A DNA stretch of 64,000 nt, taken from assembly GCF_000005505.3 (NCBI RefSeq), contig NC_016132.3, forward strand, positions 48,932,914-48,996,913, written 5' to 3'. Both the position numbers and the translations under genes were made by a program. This stretch comes from Brachypodium distachyon (lineage: Eukaryota; Streptophyta; Magnoliopsida; Poales; Poaceae). The notes below the pieces were generated by a model. That model had not been told where the DNA came from. It made no database searches and was given only the letters and a program-made list of their open reading frames with translations. Of the stretch, positions 33,993 through 46,900 are shown piece by piece; position 1 is the stretch's first letter, and the number at the start of each line of letters is the position of its first letter.

Positions 33993-36621
33993 GAAAAATG
34001 CTGCGGTGTGTACAGAATGTTACGGGATAACTTTCTGGTGCGCCTGACCTCTCTTTTCCGAGCGGGATGCCGGGATACGAAGAAAACAGGGGAAGGAGTT
34101 CTCATCCTAGGACAATTATCTTCTGCAGATAGGTTGTGTTTGATTCTCTTTTCCAAGTCTGTAACGAATTGCACATCAGATCTGCGCCTCACTTTTGTCT
34201 CCATGCTTCCCTTCATAAACATCTGTCTCCACGCCAGTGTGAACGCCGCATGCTGATCAGACCACCAAAGCCATGGATGCAGCGAGTGCGCTTTGAGCTG
34301 CTGGTTTCCTCTTGGCTGGAATGCACTGCTGTATTTATCAGTCCATGAGGAATAAAGCAGACGTCCATGATTGCATTATCGAACAGTGTAAGTAGTATTT
34401 CTGAAGAAAATATAAATGCAAAACCTTTCCTCAATCCACAACTTTTTCTCTTCCTCCTGGTTATGTTTGAAGAAAGTATCTAAAAGTTACATAAAGAGAC
34501 CCTGTTATACTGTCAGTATTGGATTGTCTGTGCTGGAATTCTGGAACAGACAACAGACAGTTGTGTGAACAGCCATGGAAGTTCTCCGCTTCCTTGTACA
34601 TGTCATGTTCTTTTCTCGCCTTTTCGATTCAGATAGTATGTCGCAGGGTACCACATATCGAGCATAAATCTTTGGTTTTGGAAGCTGCGTATCTTAATTG
34701 ACTAAGCTGTCGTGCATCTTAATCTAAGACGGCACTGTTAGATCTTACTGTGATTGCATCTGCTGTTTGCCTAGAATGACTGCGTGAAATCACAATATCA
34801 GATGGGACTGCTGCGGAGCTTCCCATCCTGCTAGGTGCTTTCTGCATGACGGTCTGACGGAGACAGCATAGGTGAATCACGCATAATTCACTACTACTCC
34901 GTAGGAGGGATTTCACAGAACATCCCTGAAGAGTTTAGTAGACGATGGGATCTAATCTCTGTTGGTTTGCGCGCCAAGTTGTAAAAAATGTCCCATCCAC
35001 TGGATGATTCTTTTTTCTCTCTTTAGCCCATGATTCATACAAGATTACAAGTTTCATTTTCAGGTTAGCTAAAGCTTCACCATTGGACTATTTCGGTGAG
35101 GATATACCAACCCAAAGTTAACATCATACCATGCAGGAAAGCAAGATAGATTGAACTACAGTATTATTTATCTTTTGAACCCAAGCACGTTGAAGTGATC
35201 AATTGGAGCAGATGAGTTGCTTGTCACCGAGTCCTGAGATTTGGTGGCCATCTAAGGAAAACAACTGGCCTAATAAGCTCATCTGAGCACGTCTACTCAA
35301 GAGAATTGTGCGAGAGAGTTTGACCTATTGCTCCTGACGTTGCAAGTTGCAACCATAATAGTTGGTGCCACCTTCCCTCTCTCTAGAAGAATAGTTCAAA
35401 CGTTTAGCATGCTAGTGACATACTGACATGTTTCGTAGTATATTTGTAGCATTGGTTCCGACGTTGCTTTTGAACACACAGTTCCTCTTCTGTTCAGCTC
35501 TTTTCTGTCCCATCTGACAAGTTCTGATGATACGAACTTCCTCCCCTTTTGTTCATCAGGTGGATATAAACACGTCGAAATTCACTCGTTGTAACTCGTA
35601 TACGAATCACCGAAGCACACAATTGATGCTTCTCCTTGTCCCTTCGTGAAATAGATCATAACGAATTCACCATAAGATTTTCTCATGTGCTGCACATTGT
35701 CATGGTCCCTTTCTGCCTTGCCCTTACATCATCCTTTGCAATCTCCATCACCAGGGAAACTATGAGTCCACTGAACATTCCAAGGTTAGTCTAGTGTTTG
35801 GTGAAGAGGTGGGCCGATGACCCTCTATGAAAGAATCGAGAAATCTTCTTTAGACATCCTCTGTAGCATTTCATTGTCTCACTTCAGGTTCAGAGTGGTT
35901 GATCTCCCTTTGCGTTGTTTGATTACAAACCGTGTCATCGATCGTGCAGGTAGAACACACAGCGAAGCCTTGGACTTTTCCTCGCTGATCTGGATATGTG
36001 CAACAGGTTTTGGTGTCATTCTTTGTCAAAACTTATCTACCACTTCTTTTTTCTGTTCCTTTAGAGTAGGTAGTTTTTGGAAAGGTGAATGACAAAAAGG
36101 GGCAGGTGTCTTCTTCATGCTAAAATATGTGCATCAGGCAAAGGGAAATTATGAGATCATGGAGAGAGTGACAGTGTGACTTGCAAAGTTCATCAAAAGA
36201 AACCACAAATAATATAGAGGTTGTGTTTCTATGCAAGATTAATATGATCAGACTGGCTGTCAAGTAAATTACTTTTCCAAAACAAACAGCTGCTTCATTT
36301 GCAAGTAAGCTTTCTTAGGGAATAATATGAAAGTAAGCTAGCTGCCTTCTGAAACAATTATACTCTCTGGAAAACCGCTAATGCCCTTTGTTCCCCTCTC
36401 TGTTCAACCGTGTTTGTTCAGACGATACATAGTTTTCATCTGGCTGGAAATATGTTCTGTTCGCAAGGAAATATGTGCCTTGACATAAATGCTCTCTGAT
36501 GACTGAAAACTTATTCGCGGGACTTAACCAGTACTCCGTACTTTAAGTCCATTACCATATCTCACAACATAACTAGTACTACTAGTCTAGAAGAATTTGT
36601 GATACACGTCCAATGTTAGTA

Positions 36622-36713
36622 CTTTCTCCGTTTCATATAAGTGACTCAAATTTATCTAAAAATGAACGTACCTATATACTAATATTTCGGCACTTAATAT
36701 GAGATGGAGGGAG
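36622..36713. mobile_element. Stowaway MITE, 92 bp
   Basis: CTTTCTCCGTTTCATATAAG at the left and CTTAATATGAGATGGAGGGAG at the right are inverted, with TA on both flanks. Confidence 0.8.
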
Positions 36714-37756
36714 TACACGATGTTGTATTCGAATTCAAAATAATTACCTAGCTTTAATTTGTCCATGTTCTTCCTACTTTGCATCGAGAAAGTCAGACGG
36801 AAAACATGCACGACAGCTTAGTCAATTGCAATTTTTTTGCTTTATGCATCAACCTTTTTCGCTTTGCTGATCGTAAGATGGCCGACTTGATTATTCCTCC
36901 TGGGAACATCCGTTCTGTTGCTGTGTGTCAGCTGGAACGCACTAAATCGGACGGGAAAAAAAGAGGAAAAACAACAATGCGGAGTTGGAAAGAGTTTCTT
37001 TTTCATTTTATTACAAAAACATAAAAAAAACAGTCGTAGAAAGTACTATTGGCACCATAATCGTGGCTTATGGGAAAATGAGTGGAGAGAATATCATCTA
37101 CCCCTGCTCCGTAGCATGAATTTTGAAGAACAACTCTGACGGGGCCTGACCGGACTCCTGAGCCGGCCCGGCACACTCAGCTACTAGTAGTACAGTTCAA
37201 GCCCTAAGCCGACACTTAGCTTCAAAGACACTACTACTGTTGCACGTACCGGAAGTCAAAACGCTTTCCGCTCCTTCCTGTTCCGGTGGTGCAGTGCTCG
37301 GAATGAAATCACACTGGCTATATACCTAGTCAACTTGCTAGCTTAGCTAAGCTTTTAGATCGATCGCTCCTTGGTCCCCATATAATGCTGTCGCCACTAG
37401 CCACTCGAATACCGATATACCCTGAGCCCCAGCTGATCGACCTTCAGAGCACATATATTCTGTCGAACTGACGTGCAACGAGTACGTTCCCGTCACTTTG
37501 CAGCCAATGGAAAAAGCCCGTGGAAACGCCACTTTTTGCTCGATTTTAGTCCCGTAAACCGCCCCGCCGGGTTACCGTGGACCAGGCACGTAGCAGCGGC
37601 TGTGCAGTTGATGTTTCGGAGCGACGAAAAGCACTCGGGCGCGCGTGATGATTCGCAATGCGTCATCGCCCCGGCCCAGCGTCCCGGTGTCGCTCTTGCC
37701 GATCACACGAGGTGCGCTCAGCCAGAGAGTCGAATCAGCTGCTCCTTCCGGTCAGA

Positions 37757-37834
37757 CTTACTAGTCAAAATATTACATATATCTAAACGTTTTTTGCACA
37801 TAAATACATTCGTATTTGAACAAATTTGAGATGA
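37757..37834. mobile_element. interior remnant of a Stowaway MITE
   Basis: AAATATTACATATATCTAAACG, then ATACATTCGTATTTGAACAA and ATTTGAGA match the interior of the intact elements at 19535 and 39226, but the CTCCCTCC ends are missing on both sides. Confidence 0.55.
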
Positions 37835-39225
37835 CGACCCTCATGTCGGTGCACACGCGTCGTTCAGTACGTGCTGCTACGGTTTGGTTTGTGTACAGCT
37901 TCTGGCGTTCTGCTTGGCCGGGATGTACGACATTGACCGCTTAGTCTTTTCTCCTCTGTCGAGGGATGTTGCGTTTGGATTAGGTTGGGGCTCTCTTCAA
38001 TTCCTTTTCCGCTGGAAAATCGGTTCAGATTTCGTGCCAGGTGTTTAGGTCAACCTACATCTTCTGATTCCTCTCGACTTAGACTTTAGAGCAGCAAGTA
38101 GCTGGATGGCTGATCGAATGGAACTTGACTTAATCTGGGGACGGGGAGCCGGCCGGCGGTTTAGCGTACGTGCAGTTGCCCGCTGGTTTGAGCGACCACT
38201 ATTTAATTCATCCGCGATCGCCCAACCACGCTGAATGGATTAGTTCGAGCTGATGTGTTAGCGGATCCCGGAGCGCATGTTTAGCTGATCGATCAAGTGG
38301 TATATATGGTGCTTGTTGGACGATAGCGAAGCTATAATGAAACTAATCCTCATGGTGTATTGGTTGAGGAGAGTAATTACTCCTTATATTTTAAGGAACC
38401 TTTGACTGATATTGTTTCGTCACTTTTTCCCGGCCCCTTAATTTTTAACGAGTGGGATTTCTTAAGAGAACTTGAAATCAACTTTACCCTATCTATATGT
38501 ACATGCACATGTTTAGATAATACATGCAGGGTAGCTAGTTGCCTTAAGAAAACTATCTTGCCAGCTAACAGTGCCATTATTTAGGGAGACATGCATGCGC
38601 GCAGTCAATGTGCTCAAATACGCTATATTTGTCACGGACGCACCATATGTAAAATGCTGAAGTGGAGCCTTAGATAAATAAACATATAAAAGTGCTTCCA
38701 TCTTACAAGACGAGTGAAGAGGAAAGGGTTATTAGAGTAGGTATAGAAATTCCGACACAGTCCATGAACTAGCAGGGCGAATCATAATTAAGAATCTATA
38801 GCACAATATTCATGTGATCCATAGTGTATCTGTAGAAAATATTCCTCTGACTCTTACATCTAGGATGTACGTAGTAGTACTAACTATCAAATCGATTAGC
38901 ACATGTGGTCTCGTCTCTTATCACTGTAGTTTTTGGATTTACAAACAGAAAGCACTTTATATTTTATTTTTCTTACGTATGTCTCTAATAATCTCAATAT
39001 TCCGTAGTGAACTTAGCCTAACTCAGGTGGTTTGATCCCTTGTGCTACAACCTACAACTAGTCCAACTCAGGCTCAAGTCCTAAACCGGACATTAGGGTG
39101 CTTATCTTTATTTGCATTTAATTTATTCCAGAATTTAACGATTTATCCGTCAATCTCTTAAGATATGCCGGCTTAGTTTAACGTTGTGTTTCTCAAAATA
39201 AATAAATCAATATGCTGTAATTGTA

Positions 39226-39337
39226 CTCCTTCCGTCCCATATTAATCGTCGAACTATTACATGTATATAGACATTTTTAGGCATATATACATCCGTATTT
39301 GGGCAAATTTGAGACAATTAATATGAGACCGAGGGAG
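39226..39337. mobile_element. Stowaway MITE, 112 bp
   Basis: Starts CTCCTTCCGTCCCATATTAA and ends TTAATATGAGACCGAGGGAG as an inverted repeat, flanked by TA at 39224-39225 and 39338-39339. Closely related to the copy in ATR3 intron 6. Confidence 0.9.
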
Positions 39338-40955
39338 TACTATTTTCGTTTAAACTCCTTTAATCACTTCGCCTGCAAACTAAACGCGTTGCACCATGAA
39401 GTCCCGATCGTTGCCGTGCCGCAGCCGTGTTTCCTAAATTCTTTAGCACGCATGATGACATGCATGCCTATCTTGACGTCCAATTGACACGAACACGCGC
39501 GCCGAACATGTACGATTTGATCTCCATCTAGAATTCCACCACCTGCGTACGTCGAACAGGTTTGTGTTCGATCGTATGACGAGCTAGCATCAATCAAGGA
39601 TGGCAACGGCCACAAAACCTGCTCTAATGAACGTACGTAGCGTGGTGGCAGGTCTTTTCGGTCTCAAATGCTGACATTACAAGATAAAACACGCACCTTG
39701 TTTCTTGCCTTTCGAGCCAAATTCCAAAACGACCGATATGGCTTCGTCTTTGCGACAGTGCCACGTACTGGTTGAACAATCCAAGATACGAATCCGTTTC
39801 CTGGCCTTGAATCCTTGATCATATAGTACGACGACGTAACTACGTAGTGCACATTACTTCCTTTTTTTTTCTTTCGATAGAGTGTTTAACCTTTTCCCTT
39901 GCCCCTTTTTGCAGGTTTTTTCACTATTCCTTTCATTAAGGGTATTCAGATCCTGTGCGGTTAATGCGATTTTTTCTACTCCGTGTAAAAAGAAAGCACA
40001 AATTAAGTACTCTATCCGCGACAAGTAATATGGGTCAGAAAAAATACCACTAATTAATAAACCAAACATGAAAAGCTCATACATATATGTATTCATGAGA
40101 GCATTAGTCGCGTGCATGTTTCCGGCGGCCATCTAAATATTTTGAGCTCTGATTCTACGTAAGGACGTCGTCGCCCAACGCCACCCACCAACAGCGTTAG
40201 GAAAAACCACAGCGCGCAGCAACAGTTGACTCCGGTACAACGACAGCATCGCACAAATCTTCTTAATAGTTAATACCCCCAAAGTATACAAACCCTAACA
40301 CACGCCCGTTCTGCCTTCCACGCATCCTTTGCTAAAGAGTATTATTTGCTCAAAATAATAATGCAGTGTATCCGGGAAGACGAGTCCCAACAGAATGCAG
40401 TACGTGCATAATGCACTACTCATTGAAGCTACAAAATTCTGGACTCGTCTTTTTCGGGGTTTTTTTTATCTTAACAAAATGGAGTCTGCTTTTCTCTAAA
40501 GAAAATACTGCTAATGTACTATGCTCACTGTAGCTACAAAAGTTAGAAGTGTATCGATATTTTTTCATCTTCTGACACTTGGGGCAAGGGCTCTGCCATT
40601 CAAAAGAAGACTTCAGAAACTCTGTTGGTTGCCCATTGCCTGCCATATGAACGAGATGAAACAGAAAAGTGAACGGCCCGTGTCATTTTCTCCAGCACAT
40701 TTCCCCCACTCGTTTTACCGCCAGCCTCTAATCGCCGGTACTTAACTACTAAGCCCCCCTGTCTCGTCCCGGCATATATTGCTCTCTCCCGTTGCTTCCT
40801 CGGCTGGGCTCCCATTCCGACGCGTCGCGGGCGCCTTTTCCCAGTGATTCCAAGCGATTCATCGTGTTCTTTCGGGAGCCCCCACGGGTGCGTGCAAGCA
40901 TTGCAACATTTGGGGGAGACAGGAGACTGGTGATAAGAGGTCGACCGGCTCGGCG

Positions 40956-43900
40956 ATGAGGGGCAGCGCCTCGGCGGGACACCAGCGATGGGGCTCCGCG
41001 GGGACGACGCCGCGGTCGCTGAGCACGGGCTCGTCGCCGCTCGGGTCCGAGGACGGGGAGGAGCTGGTCGAGGTCACGCTCGACTTGCAGGACGACGACA
41101 CCATTGTGCTGCGGAGCGTCGAGCCGGCGGCGGCCGAGGCCGCGGCGCCGTCGGGCTCCGGGACCTTGAGGCTGCCGCCGCCGCGGGGTGAGCTCGCGGA
41201 AGGCGGCGGCGCGTCGTCGTCGTCGTCACGGTCGCCGTCGATGCGCCGGACCTCGTCGCACCGGCTGCTGCAGTTCTCGCAGGAGCTCAAGGCGGAGGCC
41301 ATGGCCCGCGCGCGGCACTTTTCGCAGGAGCTGACCAAGCGGTTCGGCCGCAGCCACAGCCGCGGGGAAGGGCAAGGGCAGCCGCCGCCGTCGTCCGGCA
41401 TCGAGTCCGCGCTCGCCGCCCGCGCCGCGCGTAAGCAGCGCGCGCAGCTCGACCGCACGCGGTCTGGTGCCCACAGGGCGCTCCGCGGCCTCCGGTTCAT
41501 CAGCAGCAACAAGGCCAACAACGCCTGGAGGGAAGTCCAGGCCAATTTCGATCGCCTCGCCCGCGACGGCTACCTCTCCCGCTCCGATTTCGCGGAATGC
41601 ATAGGTACGTGCTATCCGCCACACTGCCTCCTCAATTTTATTCTGCTTTTGAATTTTAGTTCTAACATTGGCGAGAAGCGTGTGCAACTGTGCAGGGATG
41701 ACGGAATCCAAGGAGTTCGCTCTCGAGCTGTTCGACACATTGAGCCGGCGGCGAAGGATGAAGGTCGACACAATCAGCAAGGAGGAGCTGCGAGAGATCT
41801 GGCAGCAGATCACCGACAACAGCTTCGATTCCCGCCTCCAAATCTTCTTCGACATGTAATTACTTGCGAGCTAGTACTCCCATTACATTAACCAATTCTG
41901 CAACTCATTACTGTTAGAAGTAGAAGAACAGCGTCAGCTCTATAAATTTTGTCATAATATTTTGCTTGCTTTCAATCAGGGTGGATAAAAATGCGGACGG
42001 CCGGATTGGGGAGGCGGAGGTGAAGGAGGTGAGCAACACTCCATACCCATGACGACATGGCTGGGCTTGTGCTTGGTGTTGGTGGGGAATTGTGGCCCTG
42101 CAGTACCTGCTTTCCTCTCCCCTTTATAAATTTGCCATTTGAGGATATCGGATCAGATTACTTATGCTTTGATTTGACGGCGAGTTTTCTTTTAAAATAT
42201 TTGTTCGATTGAGCTGTCCATTCCTCGCTCGGCCAAAATCTGTTGAGAGGGTTTCGTACCAGACAGAATTAGGACTGGAGTACTTCTTAATTCTGTGTTC
42301 AGAGGGAAAGACGATTCTTAATAGTACTAATCAACAAGTAATAATACGGCAAGCGAGGGGCTTCAGAGGAGGAGGAACCCAGGGGAAGTAAGAGCTTTTG
42401 ACATCTAATCAGAGTCGGTGAGCTAAACCGGCGGGGAAAGCATCTCTCAGCTTCACCACCAACTCGGCCATCCCTACCTGCCAGTTTCCAAGACACTCGA
42501 TCGTTTTTTAGCCCTTCAGGAAAAAGGCAGCTTTCTTCTAGAACGCGGGTGTGTGTGTGTTTGAAAACCTTTGGAAACCTCGTGTGTGGCGTAGAGGAGT
42601 CCGCAAAGGCAGTAAGTAGGTGAGGGGCATTCCCGTCATGGTCCGCTGATGTTTTCCGATCCGCCCAAACCTGAAAGGCGTGGCGCTCCAGGTAGCTTTT
42701 GGATTGGAGCGCGTAGAGGGTGCCTTTCATTCTCATGTCACTGTGCATAAGTAGTTCAGTCAGACATGTTTTCAGCTTTGGTTTGGAAACTGTTAAATCA
42801 TGTCTAATTAATTTCATGTTGTACTGCTCCCAGATTATTATGTTGAGCGCATCTGCCAATAAACTGGCAAGGCTTAAGGAGCAAGCGGAGGAGTACGCCG
42901 CTTTGATCATGGAAGAGCTTGACCCCGAAGGGCTTGGCTACATTGAGGTAAGCTTGTTGCTTAAGTATGCTACACCTGTCAAGTGTCATTACATTTTACA
43001 AAATGAGTTTGTTCGTCGACCACTTCTACCATGTCAGCGGTAATAAGATTAATCAACACTAATGTTATTTTATGGAGAAACTAATTAGGTGTTGGACCGC
43101 ATATTAATCTCACGTTTTGTTCATGCATTGGCTGGTAAAAAACATGATAGGACATGCTTTGGGTGGTTTGATTGTAATCTAATTAATTTCAACCAGGAAG
43201 GATTGGCCTTGTAGATCGGAATTTTGGGATCGAATCTGAGTGAGTAATATTAGTTTTTTATTTGAGAAAAGAGTAGTACTCCCTCCATTCTTTGTACTAA
43301 ATTAGCGACACTTAATATGGGACGGAGGGATTATTAGTTTAGCATGTGGAGATGTATGCAATTTTTCTCTTGACAATAAGCTGATGTTATATATGGTCAT
43401 CAATGCACTCAGTTTACCGTGCTCCTACTATTTGTAATTTGTGTATAGTTGTATAAGTAAATCTTCTTTTGTTTACTTTAACCAAGAAAACCCGCTGCAT
43501 TTAGGAGCAGTTGACCTGGATTGTCTGTTTCGGCAAGGTATTGGAGTAGGGGGACATAGGGTCGTATCAGTATCATTATTTTTTTTCTTTCTAATCTATT
43601 GCTCGGGGATGTCTGCACTGTGCACCTCAACCGGGCAAATAACCTACTCTTAAAACTTGACAGCTGACACCATGTCTGCAGTAAAGATCTGCTCGTCACA
43701 TTCAAGGGCCCCAACTACTTGCATTGAAATTCACATTATTGGAAAATCAAATACAGTGCTGCTATCCCATGGCACTTCTTCCCCATCATCATTTATATCA
43801 AGGTTGGTGAGCAGCTGTGGACCAGCCAGCATCCTTCCATCTCTGCTTTGCCTCGTCCCCCTTGCCTAGTTCTCAATGCCATCCTTGCTGCCCACAGCTC

Positions 43901-46900
43901 TTTGCCCTACCACTTGTGTTGTGATGCTACAAAAACGTTCAATCATGGTTCCATTTCACTTCGGTCGGCATTGTTCAGGTGCAAGATTATGCGAGCTGGT
44001 ATAAGCACTTAAGCAGGGCGTCAACCAATTGACTGTCCGTAGGAATATAACTGTGGAGTTACATCTTCAAATCTCTTCACGACATGGTTTACATATGCGG
44101 ATGTGGCCACGGATGTTTGGACATTGTAGATCCACAAATTTTTCTTTTTTGTGTTGACTACAAGTAAAATATTTCTCTACGAAATTTCACTGGTATATGG
44201 TTCACATCCATATGTATATTTAGATTTTTTTTACACTTTCAGATATGGTTTTTGAATTTTTGAAAAATTATTTTTATTGTGGGCTGGTATTTAGACCTTG
44301 GTTGGATTGTATTTTTAGTGGAGGCTGGTATTTAGTTCCACTACAACAACCCAAGCAGCCCCTTAGGGGTTTTCGGGCCATACAATATGGCCCTTTTTTC
44401 TAACAATATAGCCATCGGAAAATACATTGGCTTTTATACTGCCATGTTAGGCTACCGGCTACATCTGTTGTGGGCTAGCGCCCTAGCTAGTCTCCTAGAC
44501 CAGATTCAAGTCAGGGGTACGCTTACACATTTTCATAGTTTCTTCCACATCATGAATATTCAGGATAAGAAAACATGTGCAATTTATAAGAGATTATACT
44601 TATAAATGTCAAGTAAACTATCTTCCTCATGTTCCAAATTTTTTTGCGAGTATTCTCATGTTTCAATTATGTTAGTTGAACATGCTATGCACATGCACAG
44701 TTACAAGTCTAGGATAAGATATCACTTTGTTTAACTTGGAATAGCCACTTTGGTTTTTTCTAGAACAAACTCTCCTCCATGACTAGTACACGGACATTAG
44801 GACAGTGGGTAGATATCCCTACTGGACGAAACCAACTTTTATTTTTAAGAAAGGTTTATTATTTGCTCACGGGCTATTTTTTTATCAACTAAAGACACAT
44901 ACTGTCATTGCATCAACGGTTGCAAGTTTTAATGGTTTCTGAAAAGTACACTGTTTTGTTGGCATTTCAGCTGTGGCAATTGGAGACACTTCTATTGCAA
45001 AAAGACACGTACGTAAATTACAGTCAGGCTTTAAGTTACACAAGCCAGGCACTGAGCCAAAACCTGGCATTAAGGAAGAAGAGCCCAATCCGCAAAATAA
45101 GCAGCACTTTGAGCTACTACCTGGAGGACAACTGGAAACGCTTATGGGTGCTTGTATTGTGGATTGGAATAATGGCTGGACTCTTCACCTGGAAGTTCAT
45201 GCAGTATCGTGACCGGTATGTCTTTAATGTGATGGGATACTGCGTCACAACCGCAAAAGGAGCTGCTGAAACTTTAAAGCTGAATATGGCAATCATCCTT
45301 TTGCCAGTATGCCGTAACACCATTACTTGGTTGCGAAATACTAGGGCTGCACGTGTATTACCAATTGATGACAATATCAACTTCCACAAGGTTAGCCATG
45401 TCATTTTCCTCACTTTCGAACATAAATTAGACTTTCATTGTGCAGGTATATTAGAAGTTAAATCAGTAACATCTGTACATGTAGATTTGGTTTACATATG
45501 AGGTTGATTTTTGCTGACAGGGAAAGGAGGGCAATATATTTCAACATCTCTAACATCATGAAATTGACCAAAATTTTCAAATTTTGTTAAGTTGCACTAA
45601 ACTGAGAGTTGAAAGCAAGTTGCACCAGGCACATCTACACACCCTTTATCTTTGAACGAAAGTTGTAAAACAAGTTTTTTTTTTGCAGTGGCCTACTTTA
45701 TTCTATTCCAAACTGACTGATAGTTATTTAACTGTGATAAGCAGTACTCTATCTCAAATATGTTAGTTAACCCTCAAAAAGGTTTTGCTAACATCCGCAA
45801 GTTACAGAGATATTAGTCCTATGTATATTAACTCAAATCAACTTAGAGAGGCCTAAAGGCATCTATATTTCAGATAAAGGAATTACCTGGTAGATATGCT
45901 GCATCATATGGAATATTTTTACCAGTTTGGCCAGCTCAAAACTTCCCCTGCAGCATAAAATTCAAAAATAATAACAAAACCTTCTGTGTTTGTTGTAACG
46001 GCAGACTATTGCAGCAGCAATTGTGGTTGGTGTAATTCTCCATGCAGGGAACCACCTTGTATGCGATTTTCCACGGCTTATACGTTCATCTGATGAGATG
46101 TATGCTCCTTTGGGCAAGTATTTCGGGGAACCAAAACCAACATATCTTACATTGGTCAAAGGAGTGGAGGGCATCACTGGGCTAATCATGGTCGTTTGCA
46201 TGATAATTGCTTTTACTTTAGCAACTCGGTGGTTCCGCCGTAGCCTGGTAAAGCTTCCAAAACCATTCGACAAACTAACTGGCTTCAATGCGTTCTGGTA
46301 CTCTCATCATCTGTTCGCCATTGTGTATGTTGCTCTCATTGTTCACGGCGAGCAAGTGTACCTCGTTCGTGTCTGGTACAGAAAATCGGTAAGATATTTA
46401 TGTATTTATCTTCATTCTTTGTACTTGAAACAAGTTGGATTCCTAAGATTCTTATATTTTTTTATTTTGATGCAGACATGGATGTATCTTGCAGTGCCTG
46501 TATGCTTGTATATAGGGGAGAGGATTCTAAGGTTCTTCAGGTCTGGCAGTTATTCTGTCCGACTCTTGAAGGTCAATCCAAAGACATCAGAACCTTGAGC
46601 ATTGATTCTTTGTAGCCTCTACTAATCCAGTACCCTTTATCTGCAGGTGGCCATTTATCCTGGTAATGTTTTGACGTTGCAAATGTCCAAACCTCCCACA
46701 TTTCGTTACAAGAGCGGGCAATATATGTTCGTTCAATGTCCAGCAGTGTCGCCCTTTGAATGGTAATTGTGGCTCTCAGTCATTGCTGAATTGTACACTT
46801 TAGTATTTTACTGGAACTATGGCGGGCTTAAGACAGCCTAATCAACTTTATTACCAACAAAAAACCTACTTCAGGCTGCGTTCCAGTCAAAAATATATAA

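Larger units (their letters stand above)
33171..40955. other. long interval with no supported gene
   Basis: After the bL20 3' flank there are about 7.8 kb without a coding region I can support. It holds the 47-bp tandem repeat (33889), Stowaway MITEs (36622, 39226), an interior Stowaway remnant (37757) and the RBOH promoter. About 34000-36100 has long T-rich, transcript-like sequence but no consistent exons. Confidence 0.45.

Noticed and set aside
39030..39180. Possible SINE (B-box-like GCTCAAGTCC)
   Set aside because: There is no A-box at the right distance, no poly-A/T tail and no target duplication.
40859..41855. Open frames antisense to RBOH exon 1
   Set aside because: GC-rich shadow frames; the sense exon carries RBOH sequence with correct splicing.
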